Source: Boletus sp. NGJ
Lineage: Eukaryota > Basidiomycota > Agaricomycetes > Boletales > Boletaceae
Direction of reading: 5' to 3'
DNA: 64,000 nucleotides
Assembly (NCBI GenBank): GCA_019096195.1
Contig: JAGTXK010000190.1
Coordinates: forward strand, 434,001 to 498,000
Shown here: in pieces, positions 34,687 through 47,291 of the stretch
Position numbering within the stretch: position 1 is the stretch's first letter
How the letters are laid out: every line of letters starts with the position of its first letter
Position numbers and translations under genes: made by a program
The notes under the pieces: model-generated
Databases searched by the model: none
The model's input: the letters and a program-made list of their open reading frames with translations, nothing else
Told to the model about the DNA's origin: nothing

Positions 34687-35422
34687 ATTTGCTATTTTTG
34701 GTGATATTGTTGGCTCTTATGATGTGGACACTTGATGTACAAATGTATAGTAAGTACTTGAATGATAGTTTGTTTTCGTTGCACGTTTATTAGGAGCTTT
34801 TGAGGATCTCTGAAGTGGTCGTGCTGAACGATCACGCCATCCGCACGACAGATATACCGTGTCGGTTCGAATGTCCATTGGCCCATAGGTTTCGGGTGAG
34901 TGACTGATGCGGCAATTATTATAGTAGTATCCCAGAAAATCCGCAAATCAAACCCCCAGATTTTCGTTTTATAATTAGTCTCCCAAACCGTTGTTTCCTC
35001 CCCGCGTCCCCACTGTGGATCGCATGGAAGAAGCACGTCTTGGGAACGTCAATCACGCGACACGAGCGCGATCAGCGTCAACCGTTTAACATTCGATCTA
35101 CGAGGAGCTCATTGAAATCTAACCTCGGGCAGCATATCTATATCAGACAGTAGTACGCTTGGAACAGCTAACGCATATTGATTTAGCACGTGGGGAAATG
35201 TTGGGATGATCTAGGTCAATGTTAGATCCTGTACATGTGGGCCGAGATGAAGTGAGTCGTGTGACCTTTCGGTACAACCTCTGGCGAAGTATCTGTGAAA
35301 CACAAACTCCTCTGTACAATATGGATACAAATCTATGTACATGTCCGATCGTCAATCCTCCAAGAGGATTCCCAATAAATATCCAACATCACGAACAGGT
35401 GCTCCGCAACGGCACATATACA
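34687..35422. other. intergenic, nothing recognised
   Basis: About 740 bp between the convergent NmrA-like and LRR genes. Short open frames only; no repeat or RNA seen. Confidence 0.55.
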
Positions 35423-37043
35423 TCATTCTTGACCGTCCCGCTCCGGTTCATATGCGCTGCAACCCATTGCTTCGAAAAATTTGTTACGTTCCTCCTCTCT
35501 TCGGCAAAGCAGGCTGTTGCCAGCACCCATACATTTCCCATCGACACAGCGCTGACCGCTGCCATTCGGGTTCATGACCTGAAACCCGACAGACGAGCCC
35601 AAGAGACTAGAGGGGTCCGCAAGGCATCCTTTTCCTGGATCGCGGCGTAAAGGAGGGAGCAGACAGGGTAGAGTTGATGGGTCAGATGCATGATTATATA
35701 TACGCATACGTTGCGCAGACGAAAGGGAAGGTGCCAATAATCCTAGAATGTATAGTTTGAGCTCGTTTGGTAGAGCGTAGAATGGGAATAATGATGTAGT
35801 TGTCCTCAAATGAGGAGACGCCGGCCGAGACGATGAAGCAGTTATTGGTGAAGATTTGCGATGCATGAGCAAGGGTCGGGAATATCTCAAAAGGATAAGA
35901 GCCTCCTTCTCCGTTTGTCGCTTCCAGTAGCTATTCCGCATGAGAACTCTGTGGAGTGCACGCTCTGCGTCCTTCATGGCATCCTCCGTTTCTAACATGC
36001 CCAATAGATCAGTTTCGCGTGACTGACACGAAAAAGAAACGAACCGGTATCTGGCAAAGCGGGCGACGGAACAAGCTGATTGGCATACACCTCCACTCTC
36101 GTGATACCCCAGTTTCCTCTCTCAATAGCTCGAACGATTTCCCAGACCCCATTCACTCCGAGGCTGTTCCCACTACTTTTGAATATTTGAAGATAACACG
36201 CCCCGTCACTATTCCTCTGTGGGTTCCCAGAAATCCAGGCGCCAATAGCCGGCGCACTTCGACCCGTCAATCCGACGGCATTGATATGTAGTTCATGCAG
36301 GTGACGCGAACGAAGAAACGGGAGGAATTGTTCCACAAATGCATCGCCCAACTGGTTGTTGCTTGTAAGCGAGAGAAATCGAAGCCGGGAGTCGTTGATA
36401 GCGCTTGCCAGAGACGACAAGACCACGGGGTCTGGGAGGAGCGCATTCTGATATACGTCACATAAGAAACATGACAGAAGATAAGCATGAAACGAGCACA
36501 AACACTAGCCAGCCATAGCGCTTTTAACACTTCGTTTCCTCGGATGTAATCCGAAATCGCCTGTAACCCCTTGCCACCAAAGTCTGTGCTGTTCAGACTA
36601 ATCTCGGACAATGCAATTCGATGCCTGGAACCAGATGTCGAGCAGAGGTAGTTAAATAGGTGGGACACTCCATCGTCCCCCAGCGGATTATGGTTCAATG
36701 TCAGCTTGGTAACCGCAGAACGTTGTGAGTTAAGTTGATAGATAATCTTCTGTGCACCTTGATGACGCAGGTAATATAGTATAAGTCAATGAACCAGTGA
36801 TGATCAATTTCTGGAACTGACCTGTGGTTCCATGTAGTCCTTCCTCCACACGGTTCAAGTGTGACCGGTTGGACAGTGGGATGGCCTGCAGTTTGGTGGA
36901 GGAAAGGGGATTGGGAATAGCTCTTGACGACGCATGGTGCTCCATTCAGAGTTGTTTCTGAATGGCGTGGTTTCGCTGGCAATAAATCTTGTTGTTCGCG
37001 AGGCAGTAGGGCTGACACACCACAATGTTCGTAAAGGAGCCAT
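35423..37043 (-). CDS. LRR protein with F-box-like segment, copy A
   Basis: Leucine-rich-repeat protein of the ribonuclease-inhibitor-like kind. Repeats include LTLNHNPLGDDGVSHLFNYL, SEISLNSTDFGGKGLQAISD, YIRGNEVLKALWL, LRFLSLTSNNQLGDAFVEQF and RHLHELHINAVGLTGRSAPA. After the repeats comes a helical part (ALILLRYSRPLLMHRK) and an F-box-like segment (PFYALPNELKLYILGLLAPS, LSSAQRMRIYNHA), then a tail ending at the stop 35423-35425. The same architecture is found in the plus-strand gene ending at 48729. The N-terminal exons (36700-37043) are unresolved: pieces such as TKLQAIPLSNRSHLNRVEEG suggest more repeats. No membrane segment seen. Binding partner unknown. Confidence 0.65.
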
Positions 37044-37520
37044 CAACGCAGACCGAATGTCATCCTGATACGTACTAATTGGATCCTGTTGAGTGTGCTT
37101 CGAGCTCCCAGCGCCGAGCCCAAGTCGTTAGTGGACAAACGAGCCAACAGCCACAAATGTCTGAGGTTGGAGGCGTTACTAATCAATTACCTCCGTCAGT
37201 TGTAGCAGCGCATTCAAATTTGGGAATGATACAACAAGACTACAGAGCATATTGAGGGGATTAAATGAAGGGTGCAACGGTGAGATGACTTCACAAGTTG
37301 GTATCTGGTAGACATAGCTGCTACATAACGCAGAACAAGTCAACCCGAGACTCTTACCCCCAATTTAAAGTTCATCGGGGCCAATGAACTAGGCTGCGCC
37401 AGGCTTGACCGAGACATTAGGTGTTCGTGGATTGAGGATGACACTCGCAGTGTTCTGCATGGCATGGCTCTCTTCGGGAAGGGTTATGGACTTTGTGAGC
37501 TTTGGAGCCAATGATATGAA

Positions 37521-40428
37521 TTAATATCTGCGGAGAAAACACAACCTCAGGATACCGGGAGACACCCCGTCCCCTTCCTCCTCCTCAACTTCCCTATGCT
37601 GCGCCTGCTTTGGGTCCGATTGAAACCACCAGAAATCGCACCGGCCTCGAGCGGTCCAGATACACCATGCAACCAAGAGGACTGCAATGAACACGAAAGC
37701 TGCTGCACTAGCCCGTAACCTCGTATCGTCCGGATAGCACCACTGAACCGCGAAAGCTGCAAAGAAAAGAACCATGCTGAAAAGCGTGGTCAAGGAAACT
37801 GATCACCTACAACATCCAGGACGCTCACCCCCACATGAGGAAAGCTTGCGGAAGACTGTAAACGATGGCGAGTTTCTCAAGACCGTGCCTTTCGTGACGT
37901 AATGCATACAAGAATTTGGCCTGTTCCAGTCAGAGAACTCGCACATGTTAGGGAGATATGGTGTACTGACGACTTCGGGTGGGGTATTCCTCGCCTCGGT
38001 GCGGCTATGCCCCATGAAGACCAAACCGAGGATGATGCTCGCCATGTTTGCGACTAGTGACATATAGCTGAAGAATTGCTGGGGTGAAGTTCCTGTACCC
38101 GACTGCTTTGGAAGGAAACCGACGTTGGCGTTAAGGAGCACAGTCGCCTGGAAGCTGTCCTGTTATTTTCAGCAGGTGTGGGGAGTTGGTTTGCTCACCA
38201 GCACACTGGTTTCTTGCAGTTGTGAGTTCAGCTTTTTGATGAACATGTTCCACCTTTCTTGGCTCGCGACGTCGTCGACAAAGACTCTGTGTAACAGCCG
38301 CACGTTGTTCACGGGTGCCAAGAACAACAGTGGTGCAAAGGTCTTCATGAGTAGCGAAGGGTGGTATCTCCATCCATGGACCGTTTGATCGAAATTGAGG
38401 CGCGCACAATCCTCCCCATAAAAGTGGACAAAGCGGTTGCGGTCTGCAATTGTGAACAGGGAATGTTGGTGAGTACGATGGAGACGTACAGAATACGTGC
38501 ATGATTCGACCTGGAAAGCACTAGTGAGCTTTCTGAGAACCAGTGAGTGATCAATTCACTTATAATGATCGCGCAGTGTGTACGCTTGTCTGTCTTTTTG
38601 GCTGAGCAAGCAAGTGGTGAGTAGGCGCATATTACCGAACGTAAAACCTACGATCGATTCGGTCAATGAGAGATAAGTGGCTCTTTAGCTCCTCAGGGTT
38701 TAAGGGGGACGCAGACGTATTCGACGTCAAGTGAGCTGTAGCTCTAATTGTTTAATACACATACAATAGCGGGGGCGATGCACTCACCGCATGTAGCATG
38801 AAGAATCATGTCCAATACCTCATCCTTCAACTCTTGAGTAACCTCGCAGAAGTTTGGGTAGACATCACAGTGTCTCCTGGAGTTGAATTAGATCATCAAC
38901 ACATCATACGTGACCAACCTTTTGATAGTGCGTCAGGCTCATGAATATCAATATCTTACGACTCACGACTCACGTATGTGGCGCACCAGTAATGTGCTTG
39001 GATGCCCAGTCCTAATGGATTCAAATCTTTTCGAAAGCCATACTGGGCAAGCAGCCTGGAGCTTACCTTTATGGGGAAGTGAGAGGCTACCTCTACAATC
39101 CTCGAAGATCTCATCCCCATCCCATTTATCCAGCCAAAAGAGACTCCTAGCTCGTGGGTTCACGAAATAATAACAACACATCACGCCTTCCCCGTCTACT
39201 TTAGGTTCCAAAACCAATTGAACTTCGCAGACTTTCAGGTATTCGCAGAGGTTCCGATTCATGATCTCAGTTTCTAGCTCCGAGAACAAGAATCGTCTGA
39301 AATACTCGACATCCGTGTGGATCTCTTCATCGCGTACGTTCAGTTCCGTAAACGTTTTCTACGGATTCGTACTTGAGATATGATAACAACAATAACCGAC
39401 ATCAGAATCACTAACCGACTCGTTATGCACGAAGTAAAGCGCGCCTCCTGGGTGCCGGTAGGCCGTCCACCCCTCCGAGATGTTATCGCTGGAAACGGAA
39501 TGTGAATGCGAGAACTACCGCTACACAGTAATGAAACGAACGGGGTCTCGGGATACTCGTAAGTCATCGCATCAATCGTGTACTTGATTACAGACGGAGA
39601 TCTGGGGTGTCACATGAACTCTGGGGTCCGTCAAATATTCCATGAACCCTACCTAATAGCGCGACTATCATACCGGGATATACCATTGGCTGAAAATGGG
39701 GAGAAACGAAATCCGACATTGGTCGGCTCCCCAGGTCGATTTGGGTTATCCACACTCGGTGGGGCAATGATGTTACCGGGGGTGATAGAACCACCCGGTT
39801 CAGCTATTCTCAGAGTGGAAGAAGGCGAAGGACCAAAAACGGATGCATCTTGTTTGGGGGTTGGTATTCGAACACGAGCAGGTGGGCCACGATGCTCTCG
39901 ATATGAGGCTCGCCCGGTTGAATTTCGAGAGGTACAAGATTTCTGTGAACCGGATCGCTGTGAAGAAGATTTGATTGACGATGGTGTTCTGCTCCGATGA
40001 TTTGCATCGAAGCGAATGTGAGCTAGATGCGGGAATGTTTGGACCCCAGGGTTTCCAGGTGACGTCTCCGGTACAAAGCCAATCATTCGATGAAGCGGAC
40101 TGGGAGGAGGAGATGGGTGCGCATGAATATCCGAGGTCGGTGTGTGATTGTCAGGGTGAATGTGAGTACCGGTGCTGGAACTCGACTGAGGTATAAATCC
40201 GCCTGCAGCTTGTGGTGCGTTGTGATTGATCGAACGGGGTTCATCGTGAAGTGAAGTCTGACTACCAGTCATCCATGGGATATGGTCTCGCGAGTAGCGC
40301 CTCTCTGGAGTAGGAGAATATGGGGCGAGGTGACCAGATGGGCTTCTCGCACTAGTGTAGGGCGAGTCCACGGGAGAAGGACGACTGTGTTCGTGAGCAT
40401 CAGATGGTCCGGACGATGGAACATTCAT
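37521..40428 (-). CDS. WW-domain multi-pass membrane protein, copy A
   Basis: Belongs to a family common in agaricomycetes: a Ser/Pro-rich N-terminus, a WW-like domain, a central conserved region and C-terminal membrane helices. N-terminal exon 39649-40428 begins MNVPSSGPSDAHEHSRPSPV. The WW-like part is GWTAYRHPGGALYFVHNES (near 39410-39470), followed by LVLEPKVDGEGVMCCYYFVN and RARSLFWLDKWDGDEIFEDC. Central pieces include DVYPNFCEVTQELKDEVLDM and KTFAPLLFLAPVNNVRLL. Membrane helices are SYMSLVANMASIILGLVFMG, LFSMVLFFAAFAVQW and AAAFVFIAVLLVAWCIW. Relative to copy B it has an 11-nt gap near 40556-40573 that closes the upstream frame, so it probably starts at the internal ATG (40426-40428), and its C-terminus stops earlier (FLRRY). 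It may still be expressed. Function unknown. Confidence 0.65.
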
Positions 40429-40508
40429 GGCACAGACGATGCCATTGTCCAGAGTGGCTGATGAAATAGGTGGTCCTTGACGCTGGTGTGGGTTCGTACG
40501 TATCCATC
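39487..40508. repeat. tract identical to the second WW gene copy
   Basis: By eye this 1,022-bp tract shows no difference from 43481-44502; translations agree in full in both strands' long frames (39578-40000 and 39649-40428). Sequence on either side differs by several percent, including indels. Confidence 0.8.
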
Positions 40509-40755
40509 CGACGAAAAGAAGTGAGGGCTGCGAAGAAGCGATTTATCAACCTACGAAGTTTGGAATACCAGGAATTTCAGAAAACGGCTGAACAATTGAG
40601 CCAATAATTGCCTCGATATCGACACTAATGGCATCGGGCCAAGCAGAAAATGGACCTGGACAATTTCCCACTGCCTAGCTGACAATGGACAGGAAATCGA
40701 GGCCATCTGTCCGGCATTCGATTAAGTAACATCCTGTGTATCTCGTGGAGTCCGC

Positions 40756-41319
40756 AAGGGCGGGCCGATGTTGCAGGCTTGACAATGTCCAAGTCTCCCT
40801 ACGTGACCTCTGTCGCACACTTCAACTTCGACTCAATTTCAGCTGCAAGGGTATTTCCGCTTACTTGAAACTGTATCTCTTCTCTGTGACCTTGCACTTG
40901 TCCTTGTTGTATTTGCAATTGTGAATTGAGGGCGACATATATAGTTCGTCTCCGCGATGGTAAAGGACTCGGCCGGCCCGGGGAACGACTCGGAGCACGC
41001 CGGTTGTCCAGCTTTCCATATGGTAGGAACTTCACTTTGGTAACCTTTGTCCACAGTCTCCTTCGGCCTTGTCTTGTTTCCATTACTAGCAGTGGCGCGT
41101 TTGGATGTGTAGATATCAAGACTGATATCTGAAACCAGTTCCCATGGTGTACATTCAGAGCGAAGGCAGCGGCATTATGTGTCGGTAGATCTAACTGAGT
41201 AACTAGTACATCCTAAGCGCTAGTTAACTTCACTGAGCTCCCTGGATCTTCAAACTTTGGGTATGTTTGAACTGAGTCTGAACGACTCATGTTTTTCCTC
41301 GCTCTATGATGCAAAGTGT
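40756..41319. other. spacer between the two WW gene units
   Basis: About 560 bp not shared with the flank of unit B. It should include the 5' flank of copy A. No gene or repeat recognised. Confidence 0.55.
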
Positions 41320-44300
41320 CTGATAGGCGTAGCTGTCACATAACCCAGAACACTTCAACCCGTCTTAATACCCCCAATTTACATCGCCATTGAGCTAGGC
41401 AGCGCTAGACTCGACCGGGAAGTTTGACGTGAATCGAGAACGACACTCGCGGTGTCTTGCATGGCATGGCTCTCGGGAGGGGATATGGGCAGTGTGAATC
41501 TTCGAGTCAACGATGTTCTGAATCTGCGGAAAAAACCCAACACCGGGATACTAGGAGACACCCCGCCGTCCCCGTCCTCCCCCTCGAATTCTGTATACTC
41601 TACTTGCTTGGGGTCCGGCTGAAACCACCAGAAGTCGCACCGGTCTCGAGCGGTCCAGATGCACCACGCAACCAAGAGGGCTACAGTGAACATGAAAGCT
41701 GCCGCACTAGCCCGTAACCTTGTATCGTCCGGATAGCACCACTGAACCGCGAAAGCTGCAAAGAAAAGAAACATGCTGGAAAAGCTTGGTCAGGGCAACT
41801 GGTCACCTACAACATCCAGGACACTCACCCCCACATGAGGAAGGCATGCGGTAGACTATAAACGATGGCGAGTTTCTCAAGACCGTGCGTTTCATGCCGC
41901 ATTTCATGCAAGAATATGGCCTGTTCAAGTCAGAGATTTCGCACATGTTCAGGAGAGATGGTGCACTGACAGCTTCAAATGGAGTATTCCTCGCCTCGGT
42001 GCGGCTATGCCCCATGAAGACCAAACCGAGGATGATGCTCGCCATACTTGCTACTAGTGATAGATAAGTGAGGTATTGCTGAGGTGAAGTTCCTGTACCC
42101 GACTGCTTTGGAAGGAAACCGACGTTGGCGTTAAGGAGCACAGTCGCCTGGAAGCTGTCCTGTTATTTTCAGCAAGATGCGGGGAGTTGGTTTGCTCACC
42201 AGCACACTGGTTTCTTGCAGTTGTGAGTCCAGCTTCTTGACGAACATGTTCCACTTTTCTTTGCTCGCGATGTTGTCCACAAATATCCTGTGTAACAGCC
42301 GCACGTTGTTCACGGGTGCCATGAATAGCAGTGGTGCAAAGGTCTTCATGAGTAGCGAAGGGTGGTATCTCCATCCGTGAATCGTTTGATCGAAATTGAG
42401 GCGTGCACAATCCTCCCCGTAAAAGTTGAGAAAGTGGTTTCGATCTGCAATTGTGAATAGGAAACGTTTGAGAGTATGATGGAGACGTACAGAATACGTG
42501 CATGATTCGACCTGGAAAGCACTAAGTTTTCTGTGAGCCAGTGAATAATGTTCAACTTACTTATAATGATCGCGCAGTGTGTACGCTTGTCTGTCTTTTC
42601 GGCTGAGCAAGCGAGAGGTGAGTGGGCATATATTACCGAACGTAAAACCTACGATCGATTCGGTCAATGAGAGATAAGTGGCTCTTTAGCTCCTCAGGGT
42701 TTAGGGGGGACGCAGACGTATTCGACGTCAAGTGATCTGTAGCTCTAATTGTTTAATACACATACAATAGCGGGGGCGATGCACTCACCGCATGTAGCAT
42801 GAAGAATCATGTCCAATACCTCATCCTTCAACTCTTGAGTAACCTCGCAGAAGTTTGGGTAGACATCACAGTGGCTCCTGGAGTTGAATTAGATCATCAA
42901 CGCATCATATGCGACTAACCTTTTGATAGTGCGTCAGGATCATGAATGTCTTACAACTCACGACTCACGTATGTGGCGCACCAGTAATCTGCTTGGATAG
43001 CCAGCCCTAATGGATTCAAGTCGTTTCGTAAGCCATACAGAGTCAGTAGCCTGGAGGGTACCTTTGTGGCGAAGTGAGAGACTACCTCTGCAACCCCCGA
43101 TGATCCCACGCCCATCCCACTCATCCAGCCAAAAGAGACTCCTAGCTCGTGGGTTCACGAAATAATAACAACACATCACACCTTCCTCGTCTACTTTAGG
43201 TTCCAAAACCAGCTGAAGTTCGTCGACTTTCAGGTATTCGGAGACGTTCCGATTCTCGATCTCAGTTTTCAGCTCCGAGAACAAGAAGAGTCTGAAGTAC
43301 TCAATATCCCTGTGGATCTCTTCATCGCATACGTCCAGTTCCGTAAACGTTTTCTACGATTCGTACTTGAGATGTGATAACAACAATAACCGACATCAGA
43401 ATCACTAACCGACTCATCATGCACGAAGTAAAGAGCACCTTCGGGGTGCCGGTGGGCTCTCCACCCCTCCGGAACATCCTCGCTGGAAACGGAATGTGAA
43501 TGCGAGAACTACCGCTACACAGTAATGAAACGAACGGGGTCTCGGGATACTCGTAAGTCATCGCATCAATCGTGTACTTGATTACAGACGGAGATCTGGG
43601 GTGTCACATGAACTCTGGGGTCCGTCAAATATTCCATGAACCCTACCTAATAGCGCGACTATCATACCGGGATATACCATTGGCTGAAAATGGGGAGAAA
43701 CGAAATCCGACATTGGTCGGCTCCCCAGGTCGATTTGGGTTATCCACACTCGGTGGGGCAATGATGTTACCGGGGGTGATAGAACCACCCGGTTCAGCTA
43801 TTCTCAGAGTGGAAGAAGGCGAAGGACCAAAAACGGATGCATCTTGTTTGGGGGTTGGTATTCGAACACGAGCAGGTGGGCCACGATGCTCTCGATATGA
43901 GGCTCGCCCGGTTGAATTTCGAGAGGTACAAGATTTCTGTGAACCGGATCGCTGTGAAGAAGATTTGATTGACGATGGTGTTCTGCTCCGATGATTTGCA
44001 TCGAAGCGAATGTGAGCTAGATGCGGGAATGTTTGGACCCCAGGGTTTCCAGGTGACGTCTCCGGTACAAAGCCAATCATTCGATGAAGCGGACTGGGAG
44101 GAGGAGATGGGTGCGCATGAATATCCGAGGTCGGTGTGTGATTGTCAGGGTGAATGTGAGTACCGGTGCTGGAACTCGACTGAGGTATAAATCCGCCTGC
44201 AGCTTGTGGTGCGTTGTGATTGATCGAACGGGGTTCATCGTGAAGTGAAGTCTGACTACCAGTCATCCATGGGATATGGTCTCGCGAGTAGCGCCTCTCT

Positions 44301-44775
44301 GGAGTAGGAGAATATGGGGCGAGGTGACCAGATGGGCTTCTCGCACTAGTGTAGGGCGAGTCCACGGGAGAAGGACGACTGTGTTCGTGAGCATCAGATG
44401 GTCCGGACGATGGAACATTCATGGCACAGACGATGCCATTGTCCAGAGTGGCTGATGAAATAGGTGGTCCTTGACGCTGGTGTGGGTTCGTACGTATCCA
44501 TCGACGAAAGGAAGTGAGGAATGCGAGGAAGCGATTTATCAACCTACGAAGTTTGAACCCGCGGGTGGATGCCAGGAATTTCAGAAAACGGCTGAGCAAT
44601 TGAGTCAACAATTGTTTGAGTATCGACACTGACATTGAGCCAAGCGGAGAATGGACCTGGACAATTTCCCACTGCCCAGCTGGCAATGTTGGTTAAATGG
44701 GAAACACGGTGAGGCCGTCTGACCGGCGTCACTCAATTAATTACCCGTGTAACATCCTGTGTATCTCCGATGCAG
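41320..44775. repeat. tandem duplication, unit B (WW-domain gene)
   Basis: Partner of 37300-40755 in direct orientation. The unit after the shared end (TAACATCCTGTGTATCTC, about 44752-44768) continues into sequence unlike that after unit A. Confidence 0.9.
41379..44635 (-). CDS. WW-domain multi-pass membrane protein, copy B
   Basis: Better preserved copy. The first exon is open from MSVSILKQLLTQLLSRFLKF (ATG 44633-44635) through LINRFLAFLTSFRRWIR into the MNVPSSGPSD region shared with copy A, so the N-terminus has an amphipathic basic helix that copy A has lost. The WW-like part is near 43415-43475, more changed at its start than in A, then LQLVLEPKVDEEGVMCCYYF and RARSLFWLDEWDGRGIIGGC. Membrane helices: TYLSLVASMASIILGLVFMG, FLFFAAFAVQWCY and AAAFMFTVALLVAWCIW. 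The C-terminal exon is longer than in A (FRRFRTSLTRRFTLPIS to a stop at 41379-41381). Introns are many and short. Substrate or partner unknown; the layout suggests a membrane protein with a cytosolic protein-binding module. Confidence 0.75.
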
Positions 44776-45086
44776 TCCTTGTGGACCACATTATGTTGCA
44801 GAACTACAGCATGAGGTTTCGAGCGCCTTTTGCTTGGCCACATTGAACGAGCGTGGACGCCCTGCCAAGTGCTTGACTGACCAACGAAAATTAAGCATGT
44901 ACGATCGCCCGTTGGGTGTCGGGATCATCGAGCCAATTTATTGTGCACGGTCAACCACCTCGACTGCCAGCAACCTACCACAATATCATGCATTTGAGTA
45001 TTAGATATAGGACCTCCCTCAACCATGGAAAACGCAGAATGCTTCATTCACAGCCAAGGGGTACAATAACCCAGATAGCGCCAATG
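44776..45086. other. intergenic, nothing recognised
   Basis: About 310 bp between WW copy B (its 5' flank) and the DBR1 stop. No feature seen. Confidence 0.6.
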
Positions 45087-46842
45087 CTAGGTGCTTGGCG
45101 ATGGGTTGATCTTGTTGTCAATGCCTAGCATACTACAGAACGAAACAGTCTGGGGATTGGTATACCACGGTGCTGCGACAATGTCAAGATATATGATGCA
45201 TTGACTTTCGCTATTCGTCAACTTACGTTGTTGAAACTTGGCGTTGTCCTCACTCCCAGGGCCTGGGGCAGTCTGAACGAACACTTGACAGTTATCAACA
45301 CAGAGAGGCGATTTAACATCCTCATTTGGGGCCTTGTGAACAATATTCTCTTCAACCCATTGCAGCTCCGCGGAAACTCGCGCTCGAGCTGTAGGCTCAT
45401 CTGGATAGGTTGCTTGCTGACGACTTGTAGTGAAATACTGATGGAAGGCTCGCGTGACAGCCAACCACTCTGGGTCATAAGTCAGGAGTGGGCTCGTTTG
45501 TCCTGCAAGTACACCCGTGGAATGTCGGACCTGGATCTCAACGATCTAGGCTAATGTGTTAGTCACCGCAAGTCTGACGGTCACAAAAAATACCTCCAGA
45601 AAGTCTCTGCGCGGCAGGCACTTGTCTAGAGCTATGAATTTTGTTTCGCATTGTGGGATGACGGGTCTAGGCATTGGTTCGGCAAACTCATCGTCACTTA
45701 TCAGTGCTATCTCATCTGGGTTCTGAGGCATCGTGGGTCGCACATCGCTCGTCAAGGCTGCTTCTGTCGTGGTGTTGCCTTCATCGAAGTCTTCGTCAGA
45801 AATGACAATCTCTTCAGGGTTCGCCCGGACTACAGATGGGTTACCCTCGCCCGGGCCTTGTTCACCACTCCCATGTTTCACGACTGCTTCGAAACGGACG
45901 TGCAGATGAGCAGAGAACCACCAATCAGGGCGAAGGGTTTGTAGCAACCCCATAAGAGGGGGCGACCCAAGGTTTCCTGAATCGATATCTTGTCTGAAAA
46001 AAGGTTTTTTGCGCAATAACCCTCGAGTGTCCCCGTACTTTTCAATTGATTGAGGCCAGTCGTGCGAGAGAAAGATGTCCGGCTTAGAGAGCTTTTGAAT
46101 TTAATTCAGCAAAGGCTCGTAGCAAAAGGAAAGGTATTCACAAGAGACAGTCGACGAATATTGTACTCCCTGACATGGTATATACTGCGCATTGAACCAT
46201 GATCGTATGGCATGCGCTCGTGATGACCTGTTCGAAGTGAGCATGGATGCACGAGATATCGAGTTTACAAACCTTGATGAAAATCATGATTTTTAAAGAT
46301 CCCTGAAGCACCAGCAATCCGGACACCGTTCACTTGGATGCAACCTGCATGGCCGAGAAAATATATGTTGGGCGCCAGCCAACCTCCATGATACCTGTTA
46401 ACATGGTGGGTTTGCTGCTCGAATTTGTTTGGCTAGCTCACAATTCCCAGAAGTAGCTGGATGCTTCGTGGTTGCCACCGATGACAAGTGTCAACAGTGG
46501 TGCAACCTTTTCGCCAGTATAGTATCTGGAAAGTTAGATGCGTCACCACTGCGATCTGCCAAGGCAGTAGAGAATAAGCTCGGGACCTACTTGTAGAAGT
46601 CACCAAGCTGCCGGTATTTGGGGGGCACGGCCATGCATTGTAAATCTCGATGATTTCGGACAGCTTGGAAGTCACCACAGATGAGGAGCAGCTCGACCTT
46701 GTAGTTATTCCTGTCTTGCAACGACTTGATCTGCTGGTAGATGGCATCAAGTGCGCCGTGACAACAGCCCTCGACAGCAACCTGCCAGTAAAAAGTTTCA
46801 ACACGCAGAAGCACACTAAGAGCATACCAAGCTGACCTTCAT
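45087..46842 (-). CDS. DBR1: lariat RNA debranching enzyme
   Basis: Metallophosphoesterase that opens intron lariats after splicing. The first exon is only ATG AAG (46837-46842); an intron GTCAGC..GGCAG leads to [20 protein letters not shown] and [20 protein letters not shown], the family's metal-binding start. Next are [18 protein letters not shown]-type sequence, [76 protein letters not shown] and [20 protein letters not shown] followed by LHVRFEAVV. The C-terminal DBR1 domain has [28 protein letters not shown] and [17 protein letters not shown], ending at 45087-45089. An acidic stretch ([14 protein letters not shown]) sits before the C-terminal domain. All key His/Asp/Asn motifs seem present. 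It is the only housekeeping gene inside the duplicated island. Confidence 0.94.
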
Positions 46843-47291
46843 GGATATCGGTATTAGTGATGCACCGGTTCAGGTGGAACCAGCGATTGCACTACAACAA
46901 AAGGTTTACGTCAGCCCAGCATCAAAGGCTGTTCCAACGATATGTAACAAAAAATGGGTAATTAAACATGAGCTCAGGTAGGCTTGAATAATGCTAGTTA
47001 AGTGCCAATGAAAACCCGACTGCTTCCACAGTTTTTTGATGTAATTGTAAATGAGCAATGGCAAGCACAAGATTTCCATTCATTCCCCAAGTAACTTGGG
47101 TACCGAGTGACGCCCACATGTGGTCGGTCCCCAACGTGGTGGGAATGATACTAACTTACGGGACTGCCTGCCATAACTCAAGTACTCACACGCAGTCACC
47201 TGACACCGCTGTTCAAGTACTCAAGACACATTCAAATACATTCCTGCTAACGTGGCCTTTGCAACATGCAGCTCAAGTTGTCGAGATCAAT

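Larger units (their letters stand above)
37300..40755. repeat. tandem duplication, unit A (WW-domain gene)
   Basis: The segment is repeated at about 41320-44775, with an offset near 4.0 kb. Homology starts around TACATAACGCAGAAC and ends at TAACATCCTGTGTATCTC. Most of the unit differs from its partner by several percent, but 39487-40508 appears identical to 43481-44502. Confidence 0.9.

Noticed and set aside
39578-40000. 140-codon plus-strand open frame, present unchanged at 43572-43994
   Set aside because: It lies antisense to the Ser/Pro-rich first exon of the WW genes. Its conservation is explained by the identical tract, and it has no start context, splicing or family match of its own.
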